A stretch of 39,584 bases of DNA, from positions 124,658 through 164,241 of the forward strand of contig PJRA01000216.1 of NCBI GenBank assembly GCA_016987375.1, in the 5' to 3' direction. The first letter of the stretch is position 1. Each line of letters starts with the position of its first letter. The notes below the pieces were generated by a model that saw only the letters and a program-made list of their open reading frames with translations, made no database searches and was not told the DNA's origin. This document shows, one piece after another, positions 1 through 11,463 of this stretch. Origin of the DNA: Brachionus koreanus. Taxonomy: Eukaryota; Rotifera; Eurotatoria; Ploima; Brachionidae. The position numbers and the translations under genes are program-made.

Positions 1-143
1 ACTCTGATATCATTCGCATTTAACATTGAAATTTCTTGCCTAGTAATCTTTGAGTTGCCAAAATACATAACTTTGCACTTAGATTCATTAAATTCCATAC
101 TCCAAAGTTTCGACCACTCAACCATCTTGTCAATGTCATCTTG
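1..143 (-). mobile_element. Non-LTR retrotransposon (LINE) reverse-transcriptase fragment
   Basis: Read on the minus strand, this segment gives an open frame of about 47 codons with the pattern DIDKMVEWSKLW, MEFNESKCKVMYFG and then an ISMLNAND block. This matches the region just after the catalytic FADD/YADD box of jockey/CR1-type LINE reverse transcriptases, where a short helix (xLxxWxxxWxMxFNxxKCxxMxxG) is typical. The fragment runs off the left window edge, so the rest of the RT domain may lie outside. No stop occurs in the visible part. It has no homologous continuation at bases 144-1130. It is a 5'-truncated or internally broken copy. The family-level call is inference from recalled consensus patterns. 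Confidence 0.6.
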
Positions 144-1130
144 AATTTATATTGTACTTAATTGGTTTAAAATAAACTCTTTTCAATTCAAATACACCTA
201 AATTATCACATTTTTCATCAATTTTAATTAATTATCATTTCAACAAAGTCAATATCAACCGCGAAAATTGCAAACTTAGTTACTACTTGTTCATATTCAT
301 TTTGGCTTAAACCCTACAAGTACAATCACGTAATTTCTTGTTCATTTAAATTACAATTGTTAACTCAATTTTCTTAGACTTGCCTATAAATGATAAAAAA
401 AAGTCTATTTATTCAACCATGGGTCTACATGACCAACATACTTTCAAATCTTTTCAATATTCTAATAAAACTTTTCAGCATACCTATTTTTCATCCAAGA
501 ATACTTTACTTTTTATCATATTTACTTCTGAAAAACATACCTCCCTTTTTGAAAAACCAAAAAATTATTTAACGTACTCAATTTTTAAAAAAAAAATATA
601 TTTGATATAAATTTTTAATTTTTTTGCAAAAAATTTGAATTAAATTTTTGTCAATTAAAGAAATTTTTTTAAAAAATATATTTAGTTTAATTTCAATTTT
701 TAATCAATGCACTTGCTGCTTTTATTTGACCACAACGTTTGGGTTTGTTCAAGAACTTATTAGACTGCCTTTCAAAAGGAACTAATACTCATTTACTTGC
801 ACAATAATTCATATTTCGAGTGTTTGTTAGCCAATTGTTTGCATTTGCTTTATTTTAGTTGAGTTATCTTCTAGGTCTGCATCCACATCGTTTAATTTTT
901 TTTATATTTTTTTGATATGTTCGGTTTGTCTTATAAACGATATCTTTTTTCCATTTTTTTAAATTTATAAAATTTTGTCCAATTCTATTTTAATTTTAAG
1001 TGTGTAAAAAAGATTTTAGTATGTTATTAAGGTTTTTTGTATGTTAAAAATGCAAGTATGTTGTGATGAAAAATTGGTATACTAAAAAGTTTTGTCTGTA
1101 TGTTAAAACAATAACTCCATTCAACCACCA
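144..1130. other. AT-rich spacer, no gene seen
   Basis: Long A/T runs and short chance open frames only. The 76-codon frame at 380-610 (plus) is low-complexity (K, F, S, I rich), has no recognisable domain and overlaps another frame of similar quality, so I treat it as chance. Confidence 0.6.
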
Positions 1131-1446
1131 GGTGACATGTTGGGGCAGGACTTAGAAATTCTATTCCATTGGTTGTCAAACTAGTTGAAGAATATAATGT
1201 GGTTTCGAATCGAGATTTCTCGAATACCCGACTCCAGTGAGCAATTGATACCTTACCATTTATTTATTTTTTCCTGATATATCAAATATTTATACTGCTT
1301 CTCTATTTCAATGAACCTATATTTTTCTAATTAATAATTAATATAACATTTATTGTCTTTCAATCTTAAAAAACTACTTGAATTTTTATATTTTTTTTTA
1401 ATCTGAAGGAGCATTAGCTCAATACAGAATAAACAAATAAATAATA
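1131..1446 (+). mobile_element. 3' end of LINE family A, copy 1
   Basis: The last codons of the retrotransposon ORF (IPLVVKLVEEYNV, then a VSNRDFS stretch) are followed by an AT-rich 3' UTR. The UTR ends in a conserved block, gaaggagcattagctcaata, and then a short A-rich tail with aaat repeats. The same coding end and the same 3' block occur at 34350-34757, so both are 5'-truncated copies of one family in the same orientation. The visible reading frame contains a stop and is not functional. Target-site duplications were not identified. Confidence 0.65.
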
Positions 1447-1917
1447 GTCTATAAATTCAACCATCTGATCTATGAGAACCAGAAGAAAGTGTAATATACG
1501 ATGATGATGAAATAGCTCCAGAACCGAGTAAATAAGCGTCAAAAAGCTAGTGAAATTTTGAGTAAATTATGCAAAACCTGCGGTAAGCCTTAGCAATAAA
1601 ATGAAGAAAAAAAGGACTTATAATATTTTAATATAACTAATTTTGTAAATTCCCAACAAATTTATTAAATCAAACAAAACATAATTTTAGTAAACAAAAT
1701 ATATGTTTTAAAAAGAAAGATAAACCGAAATTTTTTAGTTAACATTTATTTTTTCTACCACGTTTTCTTTTATTTGAATTGTCTCGCAAAATTTGCTTGA
1801 ACGGAAATTGTTCAGCGTCGTTGAGCGTTTGAGCATAGCACATTCATTTGATTTAGCTAAGTCCATATTTTTAAATAATCAATTAAATTAGGTATAAGTT
1901 TAGTTTAGTTTAGCATT

Positions 1918-2320
1918 CTTGGCATTATTGCTGTATAAATGTGAAACTTGGATAGTAACAAAACAACTCTAACAATCTTTTAAAGCTCTGTGACAAATTG
2001 CTACATTCGAAAGAGCAAAAGAAAACCAAATAAAAATTGTCAAAAAAGACAAAAATGCATGATTTAATGTTAATTCAAAGACGCCAATTGACTTATTCTG
2101 GTTTAATCATTAAATTTTAGTCAATAAAAGATTACTTCATGTGCAAGAGAAAGTCAAGGATTCCAGAAGAAATTAAAAATTTAACTTTAGTAATTATACT
2201 AGTTATATTTTTCTTCTTAAAATTTTCGAAACACCGCAAACCATCAATAAGATTCGAGCTTTAGCAAGAAACAGAAATGTATGACAAAATAGCATTGTTG
2301 ATGCTTAAAAACTTTAACTT
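1918..2320 (+). mobile_element. Heavily decayed LINE C-terminal remnant
   Basis: Translated fragments interrupted by stops include LLYKCETWIVTKQL near 1926-1970, resembling the LLYGCETW motif near the end of many LINE reverse transcriptases. Further on, INKIRALARNRNV near 2250-2280 resembles the endings of such proteins. No uninterrupted frame longer than about 20 codons supports it. It is old and could belong to a different family from the other LINE pieces in the window. Confidence 0.3.
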
Positions 2321-3038
2321 AGATTGTTGATTTTAAAGATAGATCAAGAAACAAATCGACCAATTATGTAAATCGTAATTTAAAATAGCTTATAGAAAAT
2401 TTTAAAAAGATTTTAATATTTATTTAATATTGATGATAACAAAATCAATTAAATTTTATTTGTGTCGTGAAAATGCAGATTTTTTAATAAACCTAAAAAT
2501 ATAATAGTTATTTTTAGTGTTGTTGTTTGTATCTGTATTCTTGTTACAATTATGATGTTGGTGCTATCATAGGGTAAAAAAGTTAGAAGGGGCTTTCTAA
2601 TCACTCTTTTTAATTTTGCTAAAATAAAATTATTAATTTTGATGTTTAAAATTAATGTTTTTAAAAGTTCAAAAAAATGAATTTAATATTGAGAAAAGCA
2701 AATTTTTCAAATAGATAAATTTTCATTATATTTGATCCTAATTGAATGAATTGAGCAAAAATTTTTGAAATCTTAATAGATAAAATCTTTAAAACTCCGA
2801 TTTTTTAAAATATTAAAATCTTATATTCACAAGCTTAACTATGATTTATTTGATGACTATGATCAAAAATTGTTAATAATATTGATTAAATATATTCGAT
2901 TTTTTTAAAATTTTATACAGTGGTGTTACGATAACTGTTTTTTAAGTAAATTTAGGTAGTTTTACAAAAATTTACAAAGGTAAATTTACGTAAAAAACAA
3001 TTATCGCAAAACAACTGTAAATTAGTTTTTCACATTTT
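2321..3038. other. AT-rich spacer, no gene seen
   Basis: No open frame with protein-like composition was found on either strand. It contains two near-copies of a phrase around 2940-3010 (gtaaatttac-like), which looks like simple AT-rich sequence. Confidence 0.5.
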
Positions 3039-3039
3039 A

Positions 3040-3128
3040 TATGAGTTATTTTATTTATTTATTTAAAAATTAATTTAAGCGAAGCCTTGGCCGGTTGGAA
3101 TGGAGACTTAGTCCTTCCTTTCAGCCAC
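3040..3128 (-). repeat. Dispersed repeat R, copy 1, with ATTT-rich tail
   Basis: The block tggaatggagacttagtcct followed by a tcctttcagccacatg stretch is GC-richer than its surroundings. It recurs in diverged form at 28086-28140 and 31990-32033. On the minus strand this copy ends in an (aaat)n tract (3045-3064), the usual 3' tail of a LINE or SINE, so the repeat is probably a retroelement 3' end transcribed on the minus strand. Confidence 0.5.
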
Positions 3129-4190
3129 ATGATTAATTTTTGATGTCGCATAATGTTGCAAAATTACAAAAAAAGTTAATTTAGATTGAGTTTAGCTTTT
3201 AAATTTTTTTAAATGTTAGAAAAGAAATTTACAATTTTCATTAATTTGTCTGGAACGAATTAAAAACTCATTTGTAAATTTTAAGTAAAAAAATTTGAAT
3301 TAAAATTAAATAATGAATAATAAGAAAGAATTTATGAAATTAGTGCTATTTTAAGGAAAAAATTTTAACAGAGTTTTAATTTTTTTTTGGTAATTTACAT
3401 TGTAATTACGCAAATCTTCATGGATTTGACTGTGGGTAAGTTATTTTGACTATATGAGTTATTTTGATTTAAATGAGTTTAAAAAAAAATTTACTCGATT
3501 CTTGGTATTGTGAAATTCAAATACAAATTGAACAAAAAATTTTTTTGATAAACTAAAATTAACTAAAACAAATTTATTTAAAAAAATATTACCAAATAGA
3601 GTAACATACAATGTTGGACATAATTTACCTTAAATAAAATAAATTGAATAGTAAATATTTTTTTTATATAGTACATTTAATACATTTTATCTAGAAAGTT
3701 CATCTTTTTATTTAGTATACATTAATATTATGTGAAATAAATACTTCGTTTTGGTTTTTAGTAAATGTTTTCAATAATAAAGTATGCTGTACTTTGTAGC
3801 AGTATATTTTTTAAAATTTATTATATTTATTCTTAATTATTTTGAAAAAGTAAAATTGAAAAAAAAAAATTTAAATTATTATTAAACATTTTATTCCGAG
3901 CCTAGTTATATCGAGAATGTTTTAAAAAAAATAGCACTGCTCTTATACAAAGTACGTTCTTAAAAATATTTGGCACGCGTTTAAATTATTTCATCTTAGT
4001 ACTTTAACAAATCTATAAAAATAATTTTAAAAAAATTGGATCCAAGACTGATATTACTAGTAGCGTTGGACACCGTTACTGTCGTCTATTGAACCGCCAA
4101 TAGTTGATGTTGATGATCGTATGTGCAAATAAAGTTTTCAAAATATGAAAATTTGATTGATAAATGAATTAAGTTTTTAAGAAAATTGGG
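3129..4190. other. AT-rich spacer, no gene seen
   Basis: Low-complexity AT-rich sequence. A slightly GC-richer patch around 4050-4110 (gttggacaccgttactgtcg) has no open frame and no recognised identity. Confidence 0.5.
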
Positions 4191-4194
4191 TTTT

Positions 4195-4310
4195 AAAGCA
4201 AAATTAGAAGAGAGATAAAACTTCTTCGCAAACCGTGTAGTCAATGGCTGGAATAAGTTGGAAGTGGATGCTGTCGAAGCTCAATCAAGCAATATTTTTA
4301 AAGCCAAAAT
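4195..4310 (+). mobile_element. LINE 3' coding end (FFxNRVVNxWNxL motif)
   Basis: The frame beginning near 4219 reads FFANRVVNGWNKL, EVDAVEAQSSN and IFKAKINKNF before a stop. This is the terminal signature of many CR1/jockey-group LINE reverse transcriptases (FFxxRVVNxWNxLP, VxAxSxxxFKxRLD). An in-frame stop lies just upstream of the motif and no RT domain precedes it, so it is a short dead fragment. It may belong to the same broad clade as the fragment at bases 1-143, which would have carried this ending; that link is inference. Confidence 0.55.
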
Positions 4311-5027
4311 AAACAAAAATTTTTAAAACACTTTTTGCACATAATCTGTTATCAGATATGCGCATTTTTTAAGCGTTGCAGTTTTCAATACTAATAATTA
4401 TATCTAGCATGATCCAATTAGATACAATTCAATTTGATTAAGCTTAGTATTTATCCAAAAATTTCTGTTTCAAATTGAAATAATTTGTTTAATAAATAAA
4501 TCATAAGAGAAATTAGGCAGAATTTTCAGTTCCCAATCGATGAGAAAAACAATAAAATTTGTTTTTTTTTTATATCTTGTTAAAAATTTAGTAATTGATA
4601 ACAAAATAACCAGATGAAAATTATTGATTAAAAAAATAAAAAAGTAGATTTTAATCTATTTTATTAATTTTTAAAATCTTTTAATTATAACAAAGTTTAA
4701 TTAATTAAGAATTTATAAGTAAACCAGAACAACTAATAGTTTTTTTTTAAAATTTATTATTTTACCTCAACAATTTACCAACTTAATCAATAAAAAACTC
4801 ATTTTAATCAATTACAATTTTAAAAATAAAATTTTTTTGTGCATAAAATTTTATTTTTTGCTTAACTTTCTAGATTTTTTTTTAGATAACAAATAGCTGT
4901 ATTTGAACGATTCCTTTTTTTTTTGATATTTCTTAAAAAGGTAATGGTCCATTTTTTCATATTCTAGATCCTTGATGTCAAATTCAGCTTCCTCATTTTC
5001 CACACAATATAGAAATTTGAATTTAAG
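4311..5027. other. AT-rich spacer, no gene seen
   Basis: Only A/T runs and short chance frames. No feature could be supported. Confidence 0.5.
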
Positions 5028-5362
5028 AAATTAGGAACCGGTTTCAAACTGCTTTAGAACCGGATTAATATTTAAATATTGAAAATTAAAAAGCATGGTT
5101 TTTAATATAATCATTAACTATATATGACAAATGACAAAAAAAATGGATTGATTTTTTACAAAAACTTTTTTAATTTAACTTGGAATTTTAAAATTACAAA
5201 TTTATTTAATTAATCAAATAATTTTAAAAATTTTATTCCTTTTTTTGAAAAAATTTTGTCATTGATTTTTCTTAGTATCTCTTAAAAATTCAAATTAATA
5301 AGAATTGAATAAGGAGAAGAGAAAAAATCAATCACAAAACCGATTTAGAACCGGTTCTCAAG
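5028..5362. repeat. Candidate fold-back element with GAACCGG ends
   Basis: The left part (about 5034-5066) carries ggaaccggtttcaaactgc and a second gaaccgg. The right part (about 5338-5362) carries ttagaaccggttctc, which is the left motif inverted. Inside these, ggattgattttttac (near 5143) pairs with gaaaaaatcaatcac (near 5323). The nested order is that of a hairpin-forming non-autonomous DNA transposon about 330 bp long. The arms are imperfect and no target duplication was established. Confidence 0.35.
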
Positions 5363-5778
5363 CTCAACTTGAAAAAATTTATATTGATGTTAAAAAAATA
5401 CAAACTTTTATTTTAAGAACAATAAAAGCTAATAATTATAGATAAATAAAAAAATCAAAATTAAAGAATTTACTTGCTCAGCTTAACGATAAACATTTGA
5501 GTCCGACTAAAGTCAATTTAAGTGATCTCTAAAAATAGTTTAAGTTTTGCTGTGGTAGCTGTTTTTAGTTAATTTATAATCAAAAAAAAATATATAAAAT
5601 TAATACGAGTTAAATTTAGAATCCAGAATGGTCTATACCATAAATTTCTAAAATAGGTAAATTTGTAAAATTACAAGGTCAAGAGTGAAATAAAATAAAA
5701 TGAAATAAAAAACTTAGATTAACATATCTACTAAATTTGTTTTTAAGTTATTTACTAAAATTATTTAAGTAAAAAAGT
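5363..5778. other. AT-rich spacer, no gene seen
   Basis: No coding or repeat structure was recognised. Confidence 0.5.
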
Positions 5779-6240
5779 CTATTTGTTCTTACAACTTGAA
5801 TTACCATCATGACACCTTGAATAACATTAGAGTTGAAATTTCTTACAACCACATCCATATTCGTAAGACATTGGCCTGTACAATTGCACTTGACCATGCT
5901 CTGACCACCTCCAGTTGGCAATTCATTGACAGCTTGTCTTCCAATTAAAGACTTGTCCATTTTATTTGAATTGCCAGTGAACAGTCTTAAACTAAATAGA
6001 AGCTATTTCGAGCAAAAAGAGTGTTTAAAAGTCCAGTTCCACAAACAAGCTCGTACAGGCTCTTCACAAAATCAATATTAATTATACAGCATATTAAATT
6101 GGGTGCTTCAGTAAAGCCTTTGTCCACGTCGGGTATTGGTAATACAACATAGTCGCCAATATGTACTTTTTACTTCTTGTTTGCATCTTTTCAGATTGCC
6201 TTTCTTGATTGTCATGAAAAATTTTTTCTAATACCCAACA
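5779..6240 (-). pseudogene. Transposon-derived protein remnant: VGDxVxxPIPDVD region plus cysteine-rich end
   Basis: On the minus strand the segment reads, in order: a GDYVVLPIPDVDKG block (near 6120-6160), a GLLNTLFARNSFYL block (near 6000-6040), LIGRQAVNELPTGGGQ and then KCNCTGQCLTN. After a frame change it continues with CGCKKF, CYSRCHDGNSSCKNK and a stop. I recognise this order (IPDVDxG, LFxRNxF, GGGQxxxxCNC, CxTxxCxC, CNSxCH) as a C-terminal module found in many invertebrate transposon-encoded or transposon-derived proteins. At least one frameshift and two stops break it, so it is dead. Its catalytic part is not in the window. The alternative of a diverged host protein is unlikely given the lesions. 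Confidence 0.5.
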
Positions 6241-6744
6241 AACTATTGGCTTTTTCAATAATCAAGTTTAAGTTTAAGTCTTAGATTCCAAAAACGGCTT
6301 TATACGAACTACATTTGATTCCAGAATGAAACGTATAGTTTTTTTTTATACTATTCTAACTGATTCTTTTTCTTAATAAATTATTATAGAGCTATGTTTA
6401 ATTGAATATTTATCACAATAAAAAAAATATGATTTCAAACTATTTTATTGAAATAAAAATTAAAAAGAGCATGTAAAATTAAATAAAAAGAAATAAGAAA
6501 AAAAAAAAAACATTTTAATAATTTTATCCTTAAAACAAAACAAAATCTATAATTATTGAGCTTTGATAATTTTTCATCAAGTCAATTTCTTTCCAAGCCA
6601 ATGCTAAATTCACGAGCTCTAATCGATCATGTTAATTTTTGTCAGCATAGAAAATTCCCTATCAAAAAATAAAATCAAAATTTTATCGCTAAATACTTAA
6701 ATTCGGTAAATGTGCCAAGCAAAAAAATTCTATTTTCCTAATCA
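6241..6744. other. AT-rich spacer downstream of PEDS1
   Basis: Mostly A/T-rich. On the minus strand there is a short protein-like phrase near 6590-6650, but it has no domain and is broken by stops, so nothing is called. Confidence 0.45.
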
Positions 6745-6750
6745 TTTATT
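6745..6750 (-). terminator. Candidate poly(A) signal for PEDS1
   Basis: tttatt on the plus strand is AATAAA on the minus strand, about 55 nt downstream of the PEDS1 stop codon. In such AT-rich DNA the hexamer is common, so position is the main support. Confidence 0.35.
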
Positions 6751-6805
6751 ATTATTGAGATTATAAATTTGCTTAAAATAAAAGTTTTTTCTTAGTTAAC
6801 TAAAA

Positions 6806-7066
6806 TTATTCAGTTTTAAGCGCCCATTTCATATCATCTGAACGAGGCTTAATTCCGCTTAGCTTGAAAATCATGTTCTCCATGGACGACCAAAATTTTA
6901 TTTTCTCCAAAGGGTAGTTCAGCCATCCGGTCGTGATACAAAAGTATGTATCATGCGGTGTCACGTGGTGCACTCGATGATGAATTCGAGGTAAAATAAT
7001 ATGCATATCTTGAAGGATGGTTATGTAGCGTGGCAGGCCAAAATACGTGTGCGACCACTTGTGAAA
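6806..7066 (-). other. PEDS1: PEDS1 exon 3 (last histidine boxes, C-terminus)
   Basis: Starts after the acceptor TTTTGCCCAG with FHKWSHTYFGLPRY and contains ILPRIHHRVHH. It ends WALKTE-stop. The real coding part extends 60 nt upstream of the first methionine codon in this exon. Confidence 0.92.
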
Positions 7067-7903
7067 CTGGGCAAAATTTAATTGTAGAACTATGACAAAA
7101 CAAATTTAAATTCTTACTTGATTGGTCATGGTCACAAAAACAGACAATAGGAACAAATACATGAGCCAATTGTAGTCGAGCATTATTTGCTCGACTGAGT
7201 TGTACATGAACTTGAATGCAATGTAGCCGAGGGCTGGGATAATCACCGCAAAGTTATCGCCATTTGTCTCGACAAAATCATGTCTGGTTATAGCAGTCGG
7301 ATCAATGTGGTGTTCACGGAAGTTTCTGAGCAAATTTTTGCCAACCAGGAACATTTCGACTGAGCCATAGGAATCGGCCGCCCAATGCACTATGCCACTA
7401 AGAAAATCGGCTGTCAAAATACCACAAACTTAAATAAGAAATTTAATATTTTAAATTTAAATTAAAATTATGAAATAAAAATTACTTGCAGCTGGAAAGA
7501 TAAAATACCACTTTCTAATATCGAAATAGAACAACAAAAAATATAAATTTAAGAACATCAGTGGTATGGAAACACTAAGAGAAGAAATTTCAAAGGCTCG
7601 TTTGACACTTGTGTACTGACTGGCCAGGTATTTGGCGCCAGCATGGTTTCGGCCAGACTTTGCCGGAGCCTTGAGGTGCTTTTTTAATGCACTTATGTTG
7701 TGTGAGTGAGAATTATCGTTAATTGAAGAAGAACTCGATGTTGACGATGCAATCGGCTCAATATTGTTTAGAAGGTTGTTGAAATTTTCGCTTGATTTGG
7801 TCGGCGCCAATTCGGCCAAGTTAGGAGCCGAGTTTGAATTGGTCGAGCTTTCGGCTGAGTCTGTGGACGGCAAGCACTCCCATGTCTTCAATCCAACAGT
7901 CAT
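6806..7903 (-). CDS. PEDS1: Plasmanylethanolamine desaturase (TMEM189/Kua), 3 exons, about 323 aa
   Basis: This enzyme is the membrane di-iron desaturase that forms the vinyl-ether bond of plasmalogens in the ER. Exons on the minus strand are 7903-7486, 7410-7118 and 7066-6806, with GT-AG introns of 75 and 51 bp; 972 nt code for 323 residues. The histidine motifs of the family are all present: HWAADSYG, FREHHIDPTAITRHDF followed by VETNGDN, HKWSH and then IHHRVHH. The end (CITTGWLNYPLEKI, then KPRSDDMKWA) is also typical. HAGAKYLASQYTSVKR before the first membrane helices matches the family start. It is longer than the roughly 270-residue human protein because of a Ser/Asn-rich N-terminus. 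I use the first in-frame ATG (7903). The open frame continues upstream to a possible acceptor at 7958, so an extra 5' coding exon is possible. No fused UEV domain is visible. Confidence 0.96.
7118..7410 (-). other. PEDS1: PEDS1 exon 2 (first three histidine boxes)
   Basis: Starts after the acceptor TTTTGACAG and ends in ACCAATCAA before the donor GTAAGA, phase 0. It carries the HWAADSYG and REHHIDPTAITRHDF boxes and a hydrophobic segment ending FVTMTNQ. Confidence 0.92.
7486..7903 (-). other. PEDS1: PEDS1 exon 1 (Ser/Asn-rich N-terminus and first membrane helices)
   Basis: Ends with GCTGCAA before the donor GTAATT, in phase 1, and joins CCGATTTT of exon 2 to give AATDFLSG. The first 90 or so residues are low-complexity (runs of Ser and Asn) and are not conserved in the human enzyme. 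The last 40 residues are hydrophobic. The frame is open 5' of the ATG through a stretch reading TTEQINKVIEDIK, up to a TAG acceptor at 7959-7960. Confidence 0.85.
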
Positions 7904-7959
7904 TTTAATGTCTTCTATAACTTTATTTATTTGTTCGGTCGTCAATGCAATATAAAGCC

Positions 7960-10900
7960 TAATGACAATACATAGTTGTCATTTAATCTAAAATTAACAA
8001 AAATTTTATAATCAATTTTATTTTTGTTTTTTTTTTCTATTTTTTAATTTGAATTTTCTATAAAAAAAAGTCACCTTTAAATCAAACAAAAAAAAAATTT
8101 TAAAAATGACATCAAGTTTCTTTAGAGATTTACTTTAAAATAATTAGTGCATTTGGCATAAATTAACTTCTTTTTTATTCAATTTTTTGCTTAGTCTAAA
8201 ATGAATTACTAAAAAAAGAAAAAAAAATATGCATGAAAAAGATAAATAAACGAGTAAAATAGTTTGCCGTTTATTAATCCGAGATAAACTTCTACGAAAG
8301 CTAAGCAGCTTTTTTGTTTTCAAGTTTTCAAGTTTTGTGCTTATGATGCCTAAAAATCAATATAATAAAACCAATCAAGGAAATTGAATTAAATAAATAT
8401 TATTCTATCCAGAGAAAGAGAGAGAGAAAAAAATTTAAATGCAAAGCAAATTTTTCTTGCCAAACAAAACAAAAGTTCTCTACATTTGGGATCAAATTTT
8501 GGTAAAAAAAAAAAAGGTAAAATGAAAACAATACCTTATTAACGTGATTTTTAAATATCAGTTTTTTTAGCATTTTGGCAAATGTGACTCATATTTTCAG
8601 GCTACAAACGCCATCTGAATAATTCTTCACATAATTCCGTACAATTAGTCATGCAAAAAAAAAAAAAAATTCTCTTTAGCTAAAATTGTTTAGGGTATCG
8701 CAATGAAAGCATAAAAAAATGTTAAATCATTTTTTCTTATGTAAAAAAATTTTGTTATATAATACGAATAAAATTTGAATATTAGACGAATAAAGAAGAA
8801 CAACAACAAAAATCATAATTTATGGCAAGCGCACAACTTTGTATTCTTGTCTAATTTTAACATTTTAACTGTTGATTTTTAAATAAATTAATTTAAATGA
8901 TTTAGTTTTGTTTTATAGCTTAGTTGATACAGCCATATTTTTGGGACTTTTAATTTTTTATTAAAAAAATTATGCTCGTTTTATTTTTTTCTCCAGCTTA
9001 TTTAACCAGCTATATTTCTTACATAAAGCATATTTTTATTGATTTTTCTGTGCAAAGTCTGTGCGAATGTAAATATGCGACAAACAAGAGTAAAACTTTA
9101 ATGTTCACCTCCCTGGGTACATTCATGATATCAATATAATCTAAAGCTTGTCTCAACAAAAAAAAATTTCACCTATTTTTTTTTTTTTGGAAAAAATAGA
9201 GTGTTTACTTTCTTGCTCTAAAATGATGATTTTTCTACCAAGTACTTTTCTTTAAAAATTTACTTTCTTAAATCCTTGAATTTAGTAAATTTTGCCCTTT
9301 TTTTTTTAATTTCAAATAGCATATATTTAGTCTAAAAGAAAGATAATCCTATCGTTGCCTAAAGCAATCAATTAATTTTAAATTCTTAAAATAAAGTTAA
9401 AATAAAATATTTTTTTCTCTTATTTATTAGTTGAATTAATAAGCATTTGTCTAGTGGGTGGACTAATTATGAATTTACTGTGAAACAAAGATTCTTTGAA
9501 ATAATACTTAATGCTTGTTAGTAATACACCTTGGAGCTAATATTAGACTAAATCTTAAAGTATTTGTTGTGGCAACAGAGCCGTTTAGATTCCAAAGTAT
9601 AGTGACTATGTCAATATGTTGTCTTTATTAAAATATTTTCACCTTTTGGCTCACCAAAATTGGAAACACTACTAAATTTAATTCAAACCCAACAAAAAAT
9701 ATTGTTATCGATTGTTAGCTAGGTTTTAGTAGAGCTTTAAGAACACAAAATGTTTCCAAAGCAACTAAAATTTCGAAAACCAAGCTAAATAAATGTAAAA
9801 AAAATCTTAAAAAGCTAATTAATCGCCAAATCAGGAAGTCGGTTTAATTGCTAATTATGCTTAGTGTCGGATTGCACTAATTATCAATTCCTAATTTAAA
9901 ATCAACAAAATGAAATCAAATTTAAATTTTTACAACATATTCATTGATTAATTCTTTTATTTTTAATAATTAAATTAATTTATTATAATTTACTTAATTT
10001 TTTTTTATTTTTATTTCTTTTATTTTAAATGATTTAAATAAAAAAAAAACTCTTGAATTATGAATTATAGTTTTGTTGTTTGTAGTTAAAATATTGCTTT
10101 ATCAATTGAAAAAATCCTACTAAATTGCTTAATTTTAATATAATTTAGCTATGGATTATTTATAGCAATATTAAATAAAAATTTATTCCTAAATCCAGTT
10201 TAAATTTGCGTGTAGTTAAAGTTTAGTTTAATTACTGTAAAAGCATAAAAAAAATTTGATAATTGCTTAAATAAAACATTTTTTACAATAAGCTCTAAAA
10301 CATAAAGATAATTTTTAATTTTTTTTTTTATCTCAAACTACCAAATTCACTTTTTTCTAAAGCTAAATTTAAATGTTATTGGTATCCTACGGCATTTAGA
10401 AATTTAAATGGAACTAAGCCGAAATTTAATATAAATATATTATGAATAGTATTTATAAGTAGGGATAAAAATTGTTTATTAATCGTGAAAATCAGTGAAA
10501 TAGCTTAAATTTGCTGCTTTAGGGATACTAATTCGATTTTAATGATTTTTAGCTAAGCTAGCTAAATAGAAACAAAATGTTTAACCAAATTGAGATAAGA
10601 ATCTAATTCGATTTTAAATTAATAGTTTTCATAACCATAATTCAAACTTATTTATTTATTTATTTCTGTCTTAAACTTGTTGATAACTGATAGATTCGTT
10701 TGGTGTCTGATTTAATTATCTGATAGATTGTTTTTTTTTTGGCGCATTTTAAATTAATGATCTGTTATCGCAATATTAAATACTTAAAAAAAATTTTTTT
10801 TTTTTTGATAAATTTTTTATGTAACTATTTATTCTAAATAATTTATACAGAAAAAAAATGACAAGTTAGAAAAATTCATTTAACATTGAATAGTAATCAT

Positions 10901-11463
10901 TAATACTAAAATTTTTTCATTCTTTTATGAAAAATATTCTTATAGACTGAGTTAATTGCTAAGCAAATATTAAAATGCTGTTCAGATGACAATGATGTAT
11001 TTCTGTTTCAATCTAAAATTTTATTGATTCATAATTTGAGACAAAATTTAATTAAATTCGTTTGAATTATGCAATTTAAGGTAAATTTTAATTATAGGCC
11101 TTCCACGACAACAACAAAAATAACAAAAAACGCATTAAGAATTCACTAAAATTCTTCCGAAGACAAAATTGAATTTTTAATTAAAATCATAGATAATTAA
11201 ATGGATAGAAATGAATTATGGGCGTTAAAAATCATTCATTTAAATTAAATTCAACTAAGAATAATTTTAAAATTTAATAAATCATAATAATCATATTCAT
11301 TTATTTGCCAAAAAAAAATAAAAAAAAAACAAATTTAATTAGTATAAAAGTGAATAAAAACAATTTAGTCAAATAAAAAAAAATTTTACAAAAAAAAATA
11401 ATTCCTGAGAATAAAAATAGAATTTCAATTCGTAGTTATGCACCTATATTTATAAACACACTT
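7960..11463. other. Long AT-rich spacer between PEDS1 and the DCC-like gene
   Basis: 3.5 kb with no protein-like frame on either strand and no RNA gene recognised. It holds many homopolymer runs. It must contain the PEDS1 promoter (near 7960-8400) and the 3' UTR of the DCC-like gene (just below 11464). A tttatt at 11300-11305 (AATAAA on minus) is a possible poly(A) signal for the latter. Confidence 0.6.

Noticed and set aside
380..610. 76-codon plus-strand open frame
   Set aside because: Low-complexity Phe/Ser/Lys composition in AT-rich DNA, with no domain, no splice context and an overlapping alternative frame of equal quality.
7764..7955. Plus-strand open frame opposite PEDS1 exon 1
   Set aside because: Antisense shadow of the Ser/Asn-rich PEDS1 N-terminus.
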